Shown: positions 54,055-63,458, counted from the first letter of the stretch. The stretch: DNA of 64,000 nt from Borreliella bissettiae DN127 (GCF_000222305.1 NC_015921.1:496001-560000); one strand, 5' to 3'. The notes: generated by a model from the sequence alone, not told the origin. A program made the numbers and translations.

Positions 54055-54582
54055 ATGTATAAATTATTGTTTATTAGTGCTTTTGTTTTGTCTTGTAGCT
54101 CTATTTTTAAGGAATATCAAAACATATCAGATGAATATTATAAGCTTGCTAAATTAAATGAAGAGCTTGGTAATGATGAGACTTCTGTTTTGCTTTATGA
54201 AAAATCTATTAAATTTAATATCAATGCTGGTGATGATTCAAGTTACAATTTTATTTTAGCTTGCATTAATTTGAAAAAATATGCAGAGGCTGAGCTGAAA
54301 CTTAATTCTATTATAAAAGAAGATCCAGAGAATATTTTGTTAATTAATCTTAAGGGGTATTTGCTATTTAAGAAAAATGATTTGGACAATGCTTTGACTA
54401 ACTATTTGAAAACTTTAGAATTTGCACCTGCAAATAAAGAAGCTCTATTTAATATTTTTTACATTTATCATTTAAAGAGCGACAAAAAAAATGCAAAAAA
54501 ATATATCTCAAAATATAAAGAGCTAAATCATCCTATACCAAGTGGTGTGGAAGAAATAGTGTCTTCTGTTCTTAAGAGTTAA
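54055..54582 (+). CDS. TPR-repeat lipoprotein
   Basis: 175 residues. The signal peptide ends in a spirochete-type lipobox, FVLSC (Cys14), so the mature protein is lipidated. About three TPR units follow (LLYEKSIKFNINAG, LKKYAEAELKLNSIIKEDPEN, NDLDNALTNYLKTLEFAPAN). No strong ribosome-binding site; AAGGA lies 16 bases away. Partner unknown. Confidence 0.82.
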   Translation: MYKLLFISAFVLSCSSIFKEYQNISDEYYKLAKLNEELGNDETSVLLYEKSIKFNINAGDDSSYNFILACINLKKYAEAELKLNSIIKEDPENILLINLKGYLLFKKNDLDNALTNYLKTLEFAPANKEALFNIFYIYHLKSDKKNAKKYISKYKELNHPIPSGVEEIVSSVLKS

Positions 54583-54703
54583 TTTTTTAGTTTTTATGTT
54601 TACTTTTTACTTTGTGGTAATCTTTATGGTAATTATTATATAATAAGGTATGCAATATAAACCCTGTTTTATTTTTCATAAATTTTTGTAGGAGAGTTTG
54701 TAT

Positions 54704-55354
54704 ATGATTAGGCTTAAAGTTTTAATTTTGTGTTTTTTTGGGATTATTGTGGTAAATGGTTTTACAGATACTAATTTTGAATTCAATTTTGGTGGTGGGG
54801 TTGCTTTTCCTGTTAGTCCCTTTTCAAGCTTTTACAATGAGGCTTTAGAGATTAATGCAAAGCTTAAGCAAAATTTGCCTTCAGATTTATCCCCAATTGA
54901 AAAAGAAGAGATAGTTCAAAATTTTTCCGATTTAGCCAATATTGCTAAAGCTGGAATAAAATATGGAACTTACGCGCAATTTGGTGCTAAATTTGATGAT
55001 TTTGTTTCTATTGGATTTGAACTTTTGTTTGACATGAATCTTCTTAAAGCAATAAAGCGTTCAGATGGAACTGCAAATGAAAATTTCTCGTTTATTATGG
55101 CAATAACACCTAGATTTTATACAAAATTAGATTTTTTTGTTTTAGCTTTAGCGTTTTTCACAGGTCCTAAGATTAATATAGCAACTTCTTCTGCAGATTC
55201 TGTTTTGGCAGAATTGGGAACAATGGGCTGGGATATTGGTGCTAGACTTTCATTCTCTTTTTTAATTCTTGAAGGTTACTATGTCTGGAATATTAAAAAC
55301 CCTAAATTTTCTGATTTCAAGTTTGGGATAGGTTTTGAATTTGGAATTGTGTAG
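54704..55354 (+). CDS. Probable outer-membrane beta-barrel protein
   Basis: 216 residues with a signal peptide (1-20, VLILCFFGIIVVNGF). The mature part alternates in beta-strand fashion with aromatic ends (FEFNFGGGVAFPV, YAQFGAKFDDFVSIGFELL, FGIGFEFGIV), and the last residue side is hydrophobic as in barrels. It resembles the Borrelia-specific DUF3996-type family from memory. The ATG at 54704 is 7 bases after AGGAGAG (54690-54696); an in-frame TTG at 54698 is too close. TATAAT at 54639-54644 may be its -10. Confidence 0.7.
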   Translation: MIRLKVLILCFFGIIVVNGFTDTNFEFNFGGGVAFPVSPFSSFYNEALEINAKLKQNLPSDLSPIEKEEIVQNFSDLANIAKAGIKYGTYAQFGAKFDDFVSIGFELLFDMNLLKAIKRSDGTANENFSFIMAITPRFYTKLDFFVLALAFFTGPKINIATSSADSVLAELGTMGWDIGARLSFSFLILEGYYVWNIKNPKFSDFKFGIGFEFGIV

Positions 55355-55482
55355 TTTATTTAATTTTGTTTTTAGGATTATGTATAATATTTGGTTTTCT
55401 TATTAAGAAGATTTTTTGATTTTTCTTTTTATTATCAAGTTAAGGCTAAAATATTTAAATAACCTTGCTTAAAAAATTTTAG

Positions 55483-55511
55483 TTGTTTTTGTGTGCATAA
55501 GTTTTAATAAT
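55483..55511 (+). promoter_or_regulatory. Predicted promoter of prs
   Basis: TTGTTT (55483-55488), 17-base spacer, AATAAT (55506-55511). Transcription near 55518 gives a leader containing an A12 run (55538-55549) and the GAGGAG site. Confidence 0.45.
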
Positions 55512-55563
55512 TATCAAATTAAGATTGTTGAGATTTTAAAAAAAAAAAAGAACGAGGAGCTTG

Positions 55564-56784
55564 GTGAATTTACTTAAAAAAAAATCAATAGGAATTATTG
55601 CTTGTCCTGGGGGTAGGGTTTTTGCTAGCAAAATAATAGAAGAACTTGACAGAATATTTATAAATATTGAAAATGAGATTGTAGATAGTATATGCCAAGA
55701 TTCCAAATCCTTAAAGGAAGAAATTTTTAAGATTGAAAAAGTTTTATCTCCTTTTTTAGAAGGGCTTAGTTTATCTACTCTTAAAAGCAAAGAGCCTTTA
55801 GAAATTCCTGTAAAATTTGTTAAATTTGCCAATGGTGAATTTAAAACTGAAATTTTAAAAACAATCAGAAATAAGGATATTTTTATTGTTCAAGATGTTG
55901 CTAATGCTTATGAAGTTGAGATAAGCAGTAGTGAAAAAATAATTATGACAGTTAATGATCATATAATGAATTTAATGACAACAATAGATGCTTGTATGCA
56001 GGCTAAAGCCAATTCTGTTAGTGTTATTATTCCGTCTTATCCTTATTCAAGGCAAGATAAAAAGCACTCAAGAGAATGTTTAACAGCAAGTCTTATTGGA
56101 AGATTTTTAGAAGAGTTGGGCATTAGACATATTTTAACTCTGGATATTCACTCAAAGGCTATTGAGAATGTATTTAGAAAAGTTTATTTTGAAAATTTAA
56201 ATGTTTCTTATGAAATCTTTAATTCTCTTAAGGATTTAATAGACATTAGAGATTCTAATTTGGTCATTGTTTCACCCGATACAGGTGCTGTAAGTAGAAA
56301 TAAATTTTTTGCATCAAGTCTTAAGAGTCCTCTTGCTTTGCTTTATAAGGAGAGAGATTATTCAAGAGTTTCAAATGATGTTGTTGATTCAAATATTTCT
56401 GTAACCAAGCTTTTAGGAGATGTTGAAGGTAAGAATGTTTTTATGAGCGATGACATGTTAGCTACTGGGGGTACTCTCATTAAGGCAATGAAATTGCTTA
56501 AAAGCATGGGTGCTAAAAAGATTATATGTGGGATTAGTTTGCCGTTTTTCAATGGAGATGCTATTAAATATTTTGATAAAGCTTATGAGGAAGGATATTT
56601 TTATAAAATAATTGGAACGAATGCCGTTTGCCATAATGATGAATTAATAAATAAGCCCTGGTATCATGAGGCTAATGTTGCGCCTCTTTTTGCAGAGGCA
56701 ATATTTGCAATTTATAATAAAGTTGGTTTGCAAAAAATTCTTGATAGAAAGGATGATATTCAGAAATTGATTACCAAGGGTTAA
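55564..56784 (+). CDS. prs: Divergent ribose-phosphate pyrophosphokinase
   Basis: Makes PRPP from ribose 5-phosphate and ATP. The PRPP-binding motif DDMLATGGTL, the YPYSRQDKKHSRE catalytic flexible loop and LTLDIHSKA are present but depart from the usual forms (for example DDMIDTAGT). The 406-residue length exceeds the normal ~315; the N-terminus carries about 50-80 extra residues before KFANGEFKTEI. GTG at 55564 is 4-5 bases after GAGGAG; the TTG at 55561 is too close. The FGGY kinase starts 3 bases after its stop. Confidence 0.9.
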   Translation: MNLLKKKSIGIIACPGGRVFASKIIEELDRIFINIENEIVDSICQDSKSLKEEIFKIEKVLSPFLEGLSLSTLKSKEPLEIPVKFVKFANGEFKTEILKTIRNKDIFIVQDVANAYEVEISSSEKIIMTVNDHIMNLMTTIDACMQAKANSVSVIIPSYPYSRQDKKHSRECLTASLIGRFLEELGIRHILTLDIHSKAIENVFRKVYFENLNVSYEIFNSLKDLIDIRDSNLVIVSPDTGAVSRNKFFASSLKSPLALLYKERDYSRVSNDVVDSNISVTKLLGDVEGKNVFMSDDMLATGGTLIKAMKLLKSMGAKKIICGISLPFFNGDAIKYFDKAYEEGYFYKIIGTNAVCHNDELINKPWYHEANVAPLFAEAIFAIYNKVGLQKILDRKDDIQKLITKG

Positions 56785-56787
56785 TTT

Positions 56788-58152
56788 ATGAATGCTCTTA
56801 GTATTGATATTGGTACCAGTGTTTTAAAGGCAGCGTTAGTTAGTTCTGAAAGTGGAGTTTTAAGTTATATTGATATTAGTTATTCAGATTATTTTGAGGT
56901 TGATTTCGAAAATTTTGACTTTAATATATGGCTTTTTTCTTTTAAGAAAGCCATATCCAATTTTCAGCCTAATAAAATAGATTGCATTTCTGTTAGTGGT
57001 ATTTCACCATGTTTGATTGCTTTAAATTCAAATTTAATTCCTTTAGAAGTTTTGCATTGGAATTCTTTTAAAATTAAGCCTTATTTTAAGGGAAAATCTG
57101 TATTTTTGCCCTACGTACTTAGTACGGTTGAAAGAGGAACGTATTCTAAAATAAGCTATTTTGTTTCTTGTTTTGAGTATTTTATTTATTTGCTTACAGG
57201 AAAGCTTTTTACAAGCTTTCCAAGTATAGAGTATATTCCTTTTATTTGGGATGATATAGAGATAAAAAAATATGGGCTTGATAAGAACAAATTTCCTCCG
57301 TTCATAAAAATGGGAGAAAATGTTGGTGTTGTAACTTATAAAGCAGGAATTGAATTTGGGCTAAATAGCGGAATTAGTGTAATTAATGCTGGAGCAGATT
57401 ATTTGAATGTTTTGGTGGGAAGCGGTGCTTTTGAGGAAGGAATTGTGTCAAATAGAATGGGTACAAGCGAGGGTTTTAATTTTGTTTCAAGCACATATTT
57501 ACCAGAATTTTCTCTAGAATATCCTTATTTTTTAGAAGGATTTTTTATTATTGGGAGAATTGTTCCTTTTGGATATTTGATTCAATTGTTAAAAGACAGT
57601 TTTTATAAGAAAAGCTTAACTTTTGAGTTTCTCTTAAAAAAGATTGTTAAAAGTGCCACTTTAAATAATGTATACTTTTATCCAAGCAAAATTAAACTTT
57701 TTAATGATTTGGTTATTTTAGATCCTTGTCTTTGCAAAGATTTAAGCAAAGGAATTTTTGGTAGTATTAAAAATCCGCTGGAGATTGGTTTATCAATGCT
57801 TGAATTTGTATGTTTTGCTTTTTATAATAGATTGGTAGAGCTAAAAGACCGTAAGAAAGAAATTTTGAGTATTTTTGTTAGTGGATCTAATTCTGATAAT
57901 TTGCTTTTAAATCAAATAAAAGCAAATATTCTTGGCAAAGATTTAAAGATTTTTGATTTTAAGCATTCAGAGATTATTGGGGGAGCGATTCAAGCATTCT
58001 ATTCTTTAAGAGAATTTAGCAGCTTAAATGATTCTTTTTTAAAGCTTACAAAGATTAAGCATGTTGTTTCGCCTGTTATTGAGGTTCATGAAGAATATTT
58101 AGAAAAATATCAAAAATATATTAATAATTATAGTCTATTTGTTAACGGGTAA
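56788..58152 (+). CDS. FGGY-family carbohydrate kinase (xylulokinase-like)
   Basis: 454-residue sugar kinase. The ATP-site DIGTSVLKAAL motif is at the start (residues ~7-17), and the second half has NAGADYLNVLVGSGAF with a candidate catalytic Asp and VSGSNSDNLLL near the adenosine site. It has been annotated as xylulokinase in Borrelia; the substrate cannot be proved from sequence. It is coupled to prs (3-base gap) and its end overlaps the opposite SPOR gene by 18 bases. Confidence 0.78.
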   Translation: MNALSIDIGTSVLKAALVSSESGVLSYIDISYSDYFEVDFENFDFNIWLFSFKKAISNFQPNKIDCISVSGISPCLIALNSNLIPLEVLHWNSFKIKPYFKGKSVFLPYVLSTVERGTYSKISYFVSCFEYFIYLLTGKLFTSFPSIEYIPFIWDDIEIKKYGLDKNKFPPFIKMGENVGVVTYKAGIEFGLNSGISVINAGADYLNVLVGSGAFEEGIVSNRMGTSEGFNFVSSTYLPEFSLEYPYFLEGFFIIGRIVPFGYLIQLLKDSFYKKSLTFEFLLKKIVKSATLNNVYFYPSKIKLFNDLVILDPCLCKDLSKGIFGSIKNPLEIGLSMLEFVCFAFYNRLVELKDRKKEILSIFVSGSNSDNLLLNQIKANILGKDLKIFDFKHSEIIGGAIQAFYSLREFSSLNDSFLKLTKIKHVVSPVIEVHEEYLEKYQKYINNYSLFVNG

Positions 58153-58956
58153 TATATAAGTTTCTTTAAATTCGCCTATTCCCGCTATTTTTTTAAAGTC
58201 TGCTTTTGCTTCTGATTTTGTTTTATAAGGACCAGATCTTACTCTGTAAATATCTTTATTATCTACTGTTGCAGAATATATTTTAGCAACTATATTATAT
58301 TTGAGTAATTTTTGAATATAGTTGTCTGCATTGATTGGATCTGAGAGTGATACAAATTGTATGTAATATTCTGTATTAGGATCATATATGTTATCAATAT
58401 TTAAAGTTTTTTGGGCTATGGGGGGTTGAGATTTTTCAATAATTTTTGATTTCTGAGAAGCATTAGGTATTTTTTGAGTTGTTGTGGGTTGAGATTTTTC
58501 AATAGTTTTTGATTTCTGAGAAGCATTAGGTATTTTTTGAGTTGTTGTGGGTTGAGATTTTTCAATAATTTTTGATTTCTGAGAAGCATTGGGTATTTTT
58601 TGAGTTGTTGTGGGTTGAGATTTTTCAATAGTTTTTGATTTTTGAGAAGTATTAGGTATTTGGTTTTTGTTTGTAGGTTTTTTTTCTTTATTTAAATCTT
58701 GTGTTAAATCTATGATTATTTCATTTTGAGTTTCAGATACCTTTAAAGATTTTTCATTTTGGTCAACGTTTTCTAAGGTGTTTTGATCTTTATCTTCTTC
58801 TAAAACAATATTTTTTTCTGTAATGTCTGAGGCCAAATTTTTGTTTGGAAAGAAAATAATTGTCCCAAGAAATATTATGATACAAACTGTTGCAATCGAG
58901 GTTAATGCTACAAAAAATCCTTTATTATTATCATTGTTTTCATTCAAATCTTTCAT
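58135..58956 (-). CDS. SPOR-domain membrane protein with 21-residue repeats
   Basis: 273 residues: cytoplasmic tail, one membrane helix (about 13-36), a Lys/Asn/Glu linker, four tandem 21-residue repeats (residues 99-182), and a C-terminal SPOR domain (about 194-273, EYYIQFVSLSDPINADNY, VRSGPYKTKSEAKADF). SPOR domains bind denuded glycan at division sites, so this is likely a septal or cell-wall protein. It is the last gene of the cheY-polA-coaE operon and overlaps coaE by 17 bases. Confidence 0.87.
   Translation of the reverse strand: MKDLNENNDNNKGFFVALTSIATVCIIIFLGTIIFFPNKNLASDITEKNIVLEEDKDQNTLENVDQNEKSLKVSETQNEIIIDLTQDLNKEKKPTNKNQIPNTSQKSKTIEKSQPTTTQKIPNASQKSKIIEKSQPTTTQKIPNASQKSKTIEKSQPTTTQKIPNASQKSKIIEKSQPPIAQKTLNIDNIYDPNTEYYIQFVSLSDPINADNYIQKLLKYNIVAKIYSATVDNKDIYRVRSGPYKTKSEAKADFKKIAGIGEFKETYILPVNK
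58411..58662 (-). repeat. Four tandem 63-base coding repeats
   Basis: Each unit codes a 21-residue motif of the type KIPNASQKSKIIEKSQPTTTQ-like spacing. Copies 1 and 3 have KTIEK while 2 and 4 have KIIEK, so the array alternates and may have grown by doubling a 126-base pair of units. Copy 1 (N-terminal) is QIPNTS and copy 4 ends PPIAQ. Confidence 0.92.
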
Positions 58957-59557
58957 AGTTAATTATCTCCTGCATTTTTTTTTCAATTTCTTTTTCTAGA
59001 TATGCATAATTCTTGTTATTAATTATATTGATTATTTTTAAGTTTATAATATTTTTTTTAAAAAAAATATCTTTTTGGATTTTGAGTATTTTATTGATTA
59101 TACTTGAGTCAATGTTTGGCATAGAATATGATAATCTGTTTTTTATTATAGAATTCTTTGTCTTAAGCACAATTATATAGTCGCAAAGTTTTTCTAAATT
59201 TATTTTAAAAAGTAAAGCAGCATTAATTATTATTTTTGTAGATTGATTTTGGATTAGGATTTTTTTTATTTTACTGATTATGATTGGGTGGGATATGCTT
59301 TCAAGTTTTTTTAATTCTTTATTGTCATTAAATACAAGATTTCTTAGTAAGAGTTTGTCTATTCCATTTTTAGTATTTAATATTTTTTGACCAAATATTT
59401 CAACTATTTCTTTTTTTTTCTCATGTAATACTGAATGCCCAAGCTTGTCTGCATTTATTTCGTAAAATCCATATTTATTGCTAATTATTTTTGAAGCAGT
59501 GTCTTTGCCAGACGCAATTTTTCCTGTCACTCCAATTATTAATGGATTTCTCCCCAC
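58940..59557 (-). CDS. coaE: Dephospho-CoA kinase
   Basis: Final step of CoA synthesis: phosphorylates dephospho-CoA with ATP. P-loop GVTGKIASGKDTAS is present (usual members have GKST after the P-loop Lys; Asp follows the Lys here), then INADKLGHSVLHE and ESISHPIIIS. 205 residues, normal. Starts with GTG at 59557, 19 bases inside the end of polA. Confidence 0.9.
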   Translation of the reverse strand: MGRNPLIIGVTGKIASGKDTASKIISNKYGFYEINADKLGHSVLHEKKKEIVEIFGQKILNTKNGIDKLLLRNLVFNDNKELKKLESISHPIIISKIKKILIQNQSTKIIINAALLFKINLEKLCDYIIVLKTKNSIIKNRLSYSMPNIDSSIINKILKIQKDIFFKKNIINLKIINIINNKNYAYLEKEIEKKMQEIINYERFE

Positions 59558-62265
59558 GATTTACCCGTTTCAATATTTGCTTTTAAAGGCAGATTTAATG
59601 TGTAAGCAGTTTCCATCATAATTTTTAAGATTTTCTTCACCTCATTTTCTTCTTCAATAGGAGATTCGATGAGCATTTCATCGTGTACTTGTAGCAATAT
59701 TTTTGATTCCATTTTGTTACGTTTAAATTCATTAAATACTTTGACCATTGCAATTTTCATGATGTCGGCTGCACTTCCTTGAATTGTGCTGTTTATTGCT
59801 ATTCTTTCAGCGGCAGATCTTTCTAGATAATTATTGCTATTAATTTCTTTTATATATCTTCTTCTTTTTAAGATGGTTTCGCTATATCCAGCATTTCTCA
59901 CGAAGTTTATTTGATTTATTATAAATTCTTTGATTTTTGGATAAGAGTCAAAGTAAGAGTTTATAAATCCCTTTGCCTCTTCTTTTGTAATTCCTAGTTC
60001 TTTTGCAAGTCTAAAATCTGACATTCTATAAATTATTCCAAAATTAATAGATTTTGCTATTCTTCTCAAGTTGGGAGTAATTTCTTTTTCCTCTATTTTG
60101 AAAAGCTTAGAAGCAGTTTCTGTATGAATGTCTTTATTGCTTTCAAATGCTTTAATAAGGGCCTCATCTTGTGATAAGTGAGCAAGTATAGCAAGTTCAA
60201 TTTGAGAATAATCAGCTGAAATAAAAATATTTCCATTTTCTGGTTTAAATGCTTTTCTTATTTTTCGCCCTTTTTCGTCTTTTATTGGTATGTTTTGCAA
60301 GTTGGGGTTTATACTTGTGATTCTACCGGTTGCTGTTTTTGTTTGTATGAAGCTTGTGTGTAGTCTGTTTGTTTTATAGTTTATTAGTTCTATCAAATTA
60401 TCTGTGTAAGTGCTCTTCAATTTTGCAAGTTGTCTGTATTTTATTAGATTTTCAATTGATTCATGCTGTCCTCTAAGAGATTCAAGCACTTTTATATCAG
60501 TTGAGTCTTTTTTCATTTTTTCTGGTAATTTTAGATTTAATTTTTCAAATAAAATTTCATGCATTTGTTTTGGAGAATTTAGATTAAAATCAATTCCTAT
60601 GCTTTTTATTATTTCTTTTTCGATTAGTTCTAATTCTTTTCCAAGTTCTTTTCCATAGCCTTTTAAATATTCTTTATCAAGGTAAATGCCATTTTCTTCC
60701 ATTTCTATAATTACCTTGTTAAAAGGCATTTCTATTTCGTGCATTAAATTGTCGAGTTTGTCTTCTTTTAATTTTTTGGTAAATATATTAAATAATCTAA
60801 ATGTGATGTCAGCATCTTCAGATGAATAGCTTGTTGCCATTTCTAAAGATATATTTGCGAAGTTATCATTTTTTTGAATCACATCTTGATATTTAATATT
60901 TTTGTGCATTAAATATTTTTCTGCAAGAAAATCAAGTGATACTTTTGAGTTTGTGTCGATAAGGTATGCGGCAATCATTGTATCAAAATAAGGTGGTATG
61001 GGGCTAAATCCATTATTTTTAAGTATTTTATAGTCAAATTTATAATTTTGACCAATTATTTTTGGATTTGACTTAAAGAGATTGTCAAATTTTTGTATTA
61101 TATAATTTTTTTCTATGTAAGTTTTTCCTTTGGCTTCGATTGGAATATAGTAACCTTCAAATTCTTTAAATGAAATGGAAATTCCAATTAATTTTGCTGT
61201 GTAAGTGTCAAGCGAGGATGTTTCTGTGTCTATTGATATGTATTTAGCCTTTTTAAGGTTTTCTATTAAATCGTCAATCTCTATTTTTGTTGTTATTGCG
61301 CGGTATTTAACATTTTCTGTGTCAATTGTATTTATGTCATCTAAGCTGTTAGTAATAGGTTCTTGTTTAAATAGGCTTTTTTGGTCGGCATTTTCTTTTT
61401 CTTGTTTTAGGATATCTTTTTTATAAGTTTTTATTAGAGCAATTGCTGAATGCTTTTCAAACAAAGGTATTAACTCTTCACTAAAATTTTTTAAGGCGAA
61501 ATTTTCAATTTCTGGAATTTTTAAATTTTCTTCAAGGCTTACAAGTTCGTAGCTTAAAAAGGCATTTTCTTTTTCTTTGATTAAAAGTTCTCGGTGATTT
61601 TTATTTATTAGTTCTAAATTTGAATATATTCCCTCTAAGGTTTTAAATTCCCTTAATAAATTTGCTGCTCCTTTTGGTCCAATACCTTTTATTCCGGGGA
61701 TATTATCAGATCTGTCTCCAACAATAGCCAAATAATCTTTTATTTGGAAGCTATTTACTCCAAATTTTTTTATTACGTAATCATTATCCATTTCAATAAA
61801 GCTGTTGTTTTCAATTTTAAGTATTTTTATGTAATCTGACATTGTTTGCAGTAAGTCTTTATCAGGAGAAATAATGTAAGTTAAATAGTTATTATTTGCA
61901 GCCTTTTTAGCAAAACTAGCTAAAAGATCGTCAGCTTCGTATCCCTCAATTTCAAAGATTGGTATTTTTGCCTTTAAAAGGCCCTCTTTTATCCATCCGA
62001 TTTGAGGTATTAAATCATCTGGAGGTGCATCTCTTGTTGCTTTGTAGCTTGGATATTTTTGTTTTCTAAAGGTTGGCACCTCTGAGTCAAAGGTAATAAT
62101 CAAATGTTCAGGGGTTTTTTCTTTTATTATAAAAAATAATGTTTTAAAAAAGCCAATAAATGCGTTTACATTTTCTCCTTGTGTGTTTAAAAGTGGATAA
62201 TTTTTCATTACGTGATAATTTCTAAATATTATGTTTAGTGCGTCAATTAGGTAAAGTTCTTTCAT
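59539..62265 (-). CDS. polA: DNA polymerase I
   Basis: Repair and Okazaki-fragment polymerase. 908 residues with three domains: 5'-3' exonuclease (about 1-280), 3'-5' exonuclease (about 325-520, motif DTE at 346-348 intact so proofreading is likely active), and polymerase (about 530-908; motif A SADYSQIELAILAHLS, motif B RRIAKSINFGIIYRMSD, motif C LQVHDEML). Starts at ATG 62265, 4 bases inside the preceding gene. Confidence 0.97.
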   Translation of the reverse strand: MKELYLIDALNIIFRNYHVMKNYPLLNTQGENVNAFIGFFKTLFFIIKEKTPEHLIITFDSEVPTFRKQKYPSYKATRDAPPDDLIPQIGWIKEGLLKAKIPIFEIEGYEADDLLASFAKKAANNNYLTYIISPDKDLLQTMSDYIKILKIENNSFIEMDNDYVIKKFGVNSFQIKDYLAIVGDRSDNIPGIKGIGPKGAANLLREFKTLEGIYSNLELINKNHRELLIKEKENAFLSYELVSLEENLKIPEIENFALKNFSEELIPLFEKHSAIALIKTYKKDILKQEKENADQKSLFKQEPITNSLDDINTIDTENVKYRAITTKIEIDDLIENLKKAKYISIDTETSSLDTYTAKLIGISISFKEFEGYYIPIEAKGKTYIEKNYIIQKFDNLFKSNPKIIGQNYKFDYKILKNNGFSPIPPYFDTMIAAYLIDTNSKVSLDFLAEKYLMHKNIKYQDVIQKNDNFANISLEMATSYSSEDADITFRLFNIFTKKLKEDKLDNLMHEIEMPFNKVIIEMEENGIYLDKEYLKGYGKELGKELELIEKEIIKSIGIDFNLNSPKQMHEILFEKLNLKLPEKMKKDSTDIKVLESLRGQHESIENLIKYRQLAKLKSTYTDNLIELINYKTNRLHTSFIQTKTATGRITSINPNLQNIPIKDEKGRKIRKAFKPENGNIFISADYSQIELAILAHLSQDEALIKAFESNKDIHTETASKLFKIEEKEITPNLRRIAKSINFGIIYRMSDFRLAKELGITKEEAKGFINSYFDSYPKIKEFIINQINFVRNAGYSETILKRRRYIKEINSNNYLERSAAERIAINSTIQGSAADIMKIAMVKVFNEFKRNKMESKILLQVHDEMLIESPIEEENEVKKILKIMMETAYTLNLPLKANIETGKSWGEIH

Positions 62266-62660
62266 ATTTTAATATCTAACATTATGGGGAAATTGTTTGC
62301 TGCAAGGTTTTGATGTTTTTTAATTTTTGGAATTTTTCTTTTTGTATTTGCAATTTGTTGTAAGATTTCACAACAAATTTGATATTTAATGTATATTTCT
62401 TCTTTTAGTAGATTAATTTCTTTTATTAAGTATTCGAAATTATCCAATTTTTGGTTTTTAGATTTCAACCATGCATTTATTGTTTTATAATAATTTTTGA
62501 TTGATTCTAAGATCAAATCTTTTTTAGGATTGGTTATATTTAATATTCTTATTTCTTCTCTTTGCAATTCATTGCTTTCTATTGTTAGTATTAATTTCAA
62601 TTCTTTTAATTCTAATAACAAATTGCTAAAATATTTCTTTAAAATTTCATTAGCCGACAA
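62262..62660 (-). CDS. FlgN-like export chaperone candidate
   Basis: 132 residues, entirely helical and charged (LLLELKELKLILTIESNEL, REEIRILNITNPKKDLILES), resembling the FlgN/FliT class of flagellar secretion chaperones, which keep hook-associated proteins unpolymerised. I cannot assign it firmly. It lies directly after fliS (11-base overlap) and overlaps polA by 4 bases, which supports a flagellar role. Starts with TTG at 62660. Confidence 0.6.
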   Translation of the reverse strand: MSANEILKKYFSNLLLELKELKLILTIESNELQREEIRILNITNPKKDLILESIKNYYKTINAWLKSKNQKLDNFEYLIKEINLLKEEIYIKYQICCEILQQIANTKRKIPKIKKHQNLAANNFPIMLDIKI

Positions 62661-63069
62661 TATTGATTCCTAATTTGTTGTGAGTAACAGTATTTTCTTT
62701 TTTTCTTAACTCTTTCCAGGTAAAGTTTAATATTTGCAATTGTTTTATAACATTGTCAATTTTATGTATTTCTTTTTTTAAAAGAACATTTTCTAGCTCT
62801 TTATTTAGAAATAAATATATTGAGAGTAGGTTTGTAGAGATGTTTCCACCTTGTTCAAAATTTAAAGTTGACATTAATTCAGTAATGATTTCTTGTGCAT
62901 GAAAGATTTTTTCATTGGCTTTAACTGCATTTTTCCAATTTCCATCTTTTATAAGCTCTTTTGCAACGTTTAAATCCTGTATTGCTTTCTCATAAAGCAT
63001 TATCAATATTGAGAGGGGATTTGATGTGTTTATTTGTGTTTGTTTATATATTTTTTCTTTTGCTATCAA
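62650..63069 (-). CDS. fliS: Flagellar export chaperone FliS
   Basis: FliS binds the C-terminus of flagellin and keeps it unfolded for export. The 139-residue helical protein contains the family start YKQTQINTSNPLSILIMLYEKAI, then NEKIFHAQEIITELMSTLN and a third helix LSIYLFLNKELENVLL. Starts with TTG at 63069, 5 bases after GAGG inside the cheY end. Second gene of the cheY operon. Confidence 0.88.
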   Translation of the reverse strand: MIAKEKIYKQTQINTSNPLSILIMLYEKAIQDLNVAKELIKDGNWKNAVKANEKIFHAQEIITELMSTLNFEQGGNISTNLLSIYLFLNKELENVLLKKEIHKIDNVIKQLQILNFTWKELRKKENTVTHNKLGINIVG

Positions 63070-63077
63070 AATTTCCT

Positions 63078-63458
63078 CTAATCCAAAAGTTTAATTTGTT
63101 CTATTATTTGGTCTTTTTTAAAAGGTTTTGTAATATATCCTCTAGCCCCAAGAGATAAAGCTTTTTGTATTAATTCTTGCTTTCCAATAGCTGTAACCAT
63201 TAATATATTAACCTTTTTAAGCAATTTTTTATTAATTTCATACATTCTCTCAAGAGCTGTGATTCCATCCATTCCCATCATTGTTATATCGAGTGTTATT
63301 AAATCAATATTGCTTTGTTTTTCAAATTCTTTAACAGCCTGAATGCCATCTTCGGCTTCTAAAAATTCTTTAAATCCCAATTGACTTAAGATTTTTATTA
63401 GGTTTTTTCTCATAAAAAGCGAATCATCAGCTATTAAAGCTTTTTTGCTTTCTTCCAA
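63078..63458 (-). CDS. cheY: CheY-family response regulator
   Basis: Single-domain receiver of 126 residues. Phosphoacceptor Asp57 in LITLDITM, acidic pair Asp11-Asp12, Thr in MVTA and Lys in ITKPFKK are all in place. It is one of several CheY paralogues in Borrelia (CheY1 from memory); this one heads the fliS-polA operon. It starts with TTG at 63458, 7 bases after AAGGAG. Output direction (flagellar motor binding) is inferred. Confidence 0.9.
   Translation of the reverse strand: MEESKKALIADDSLFMRKNLIKILSQLGFKEFLEAEDGIQAVKEFEKQSNIDLITLDITMMGMDGITALERMYEINKKLLKKVNILMVTAIGKQELIQKALSLGARGYITKPFKKDQIIEQIKLLD

Noticed and set aside
58416-58628. 70-residue repetitive frame (LKNLNPQQLKKY-type repeats) inside the SPOR gene
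   Set aside because: A shifted-frame by-product of the 63-base repeats; the period is a multiple of three so any frame stays open.
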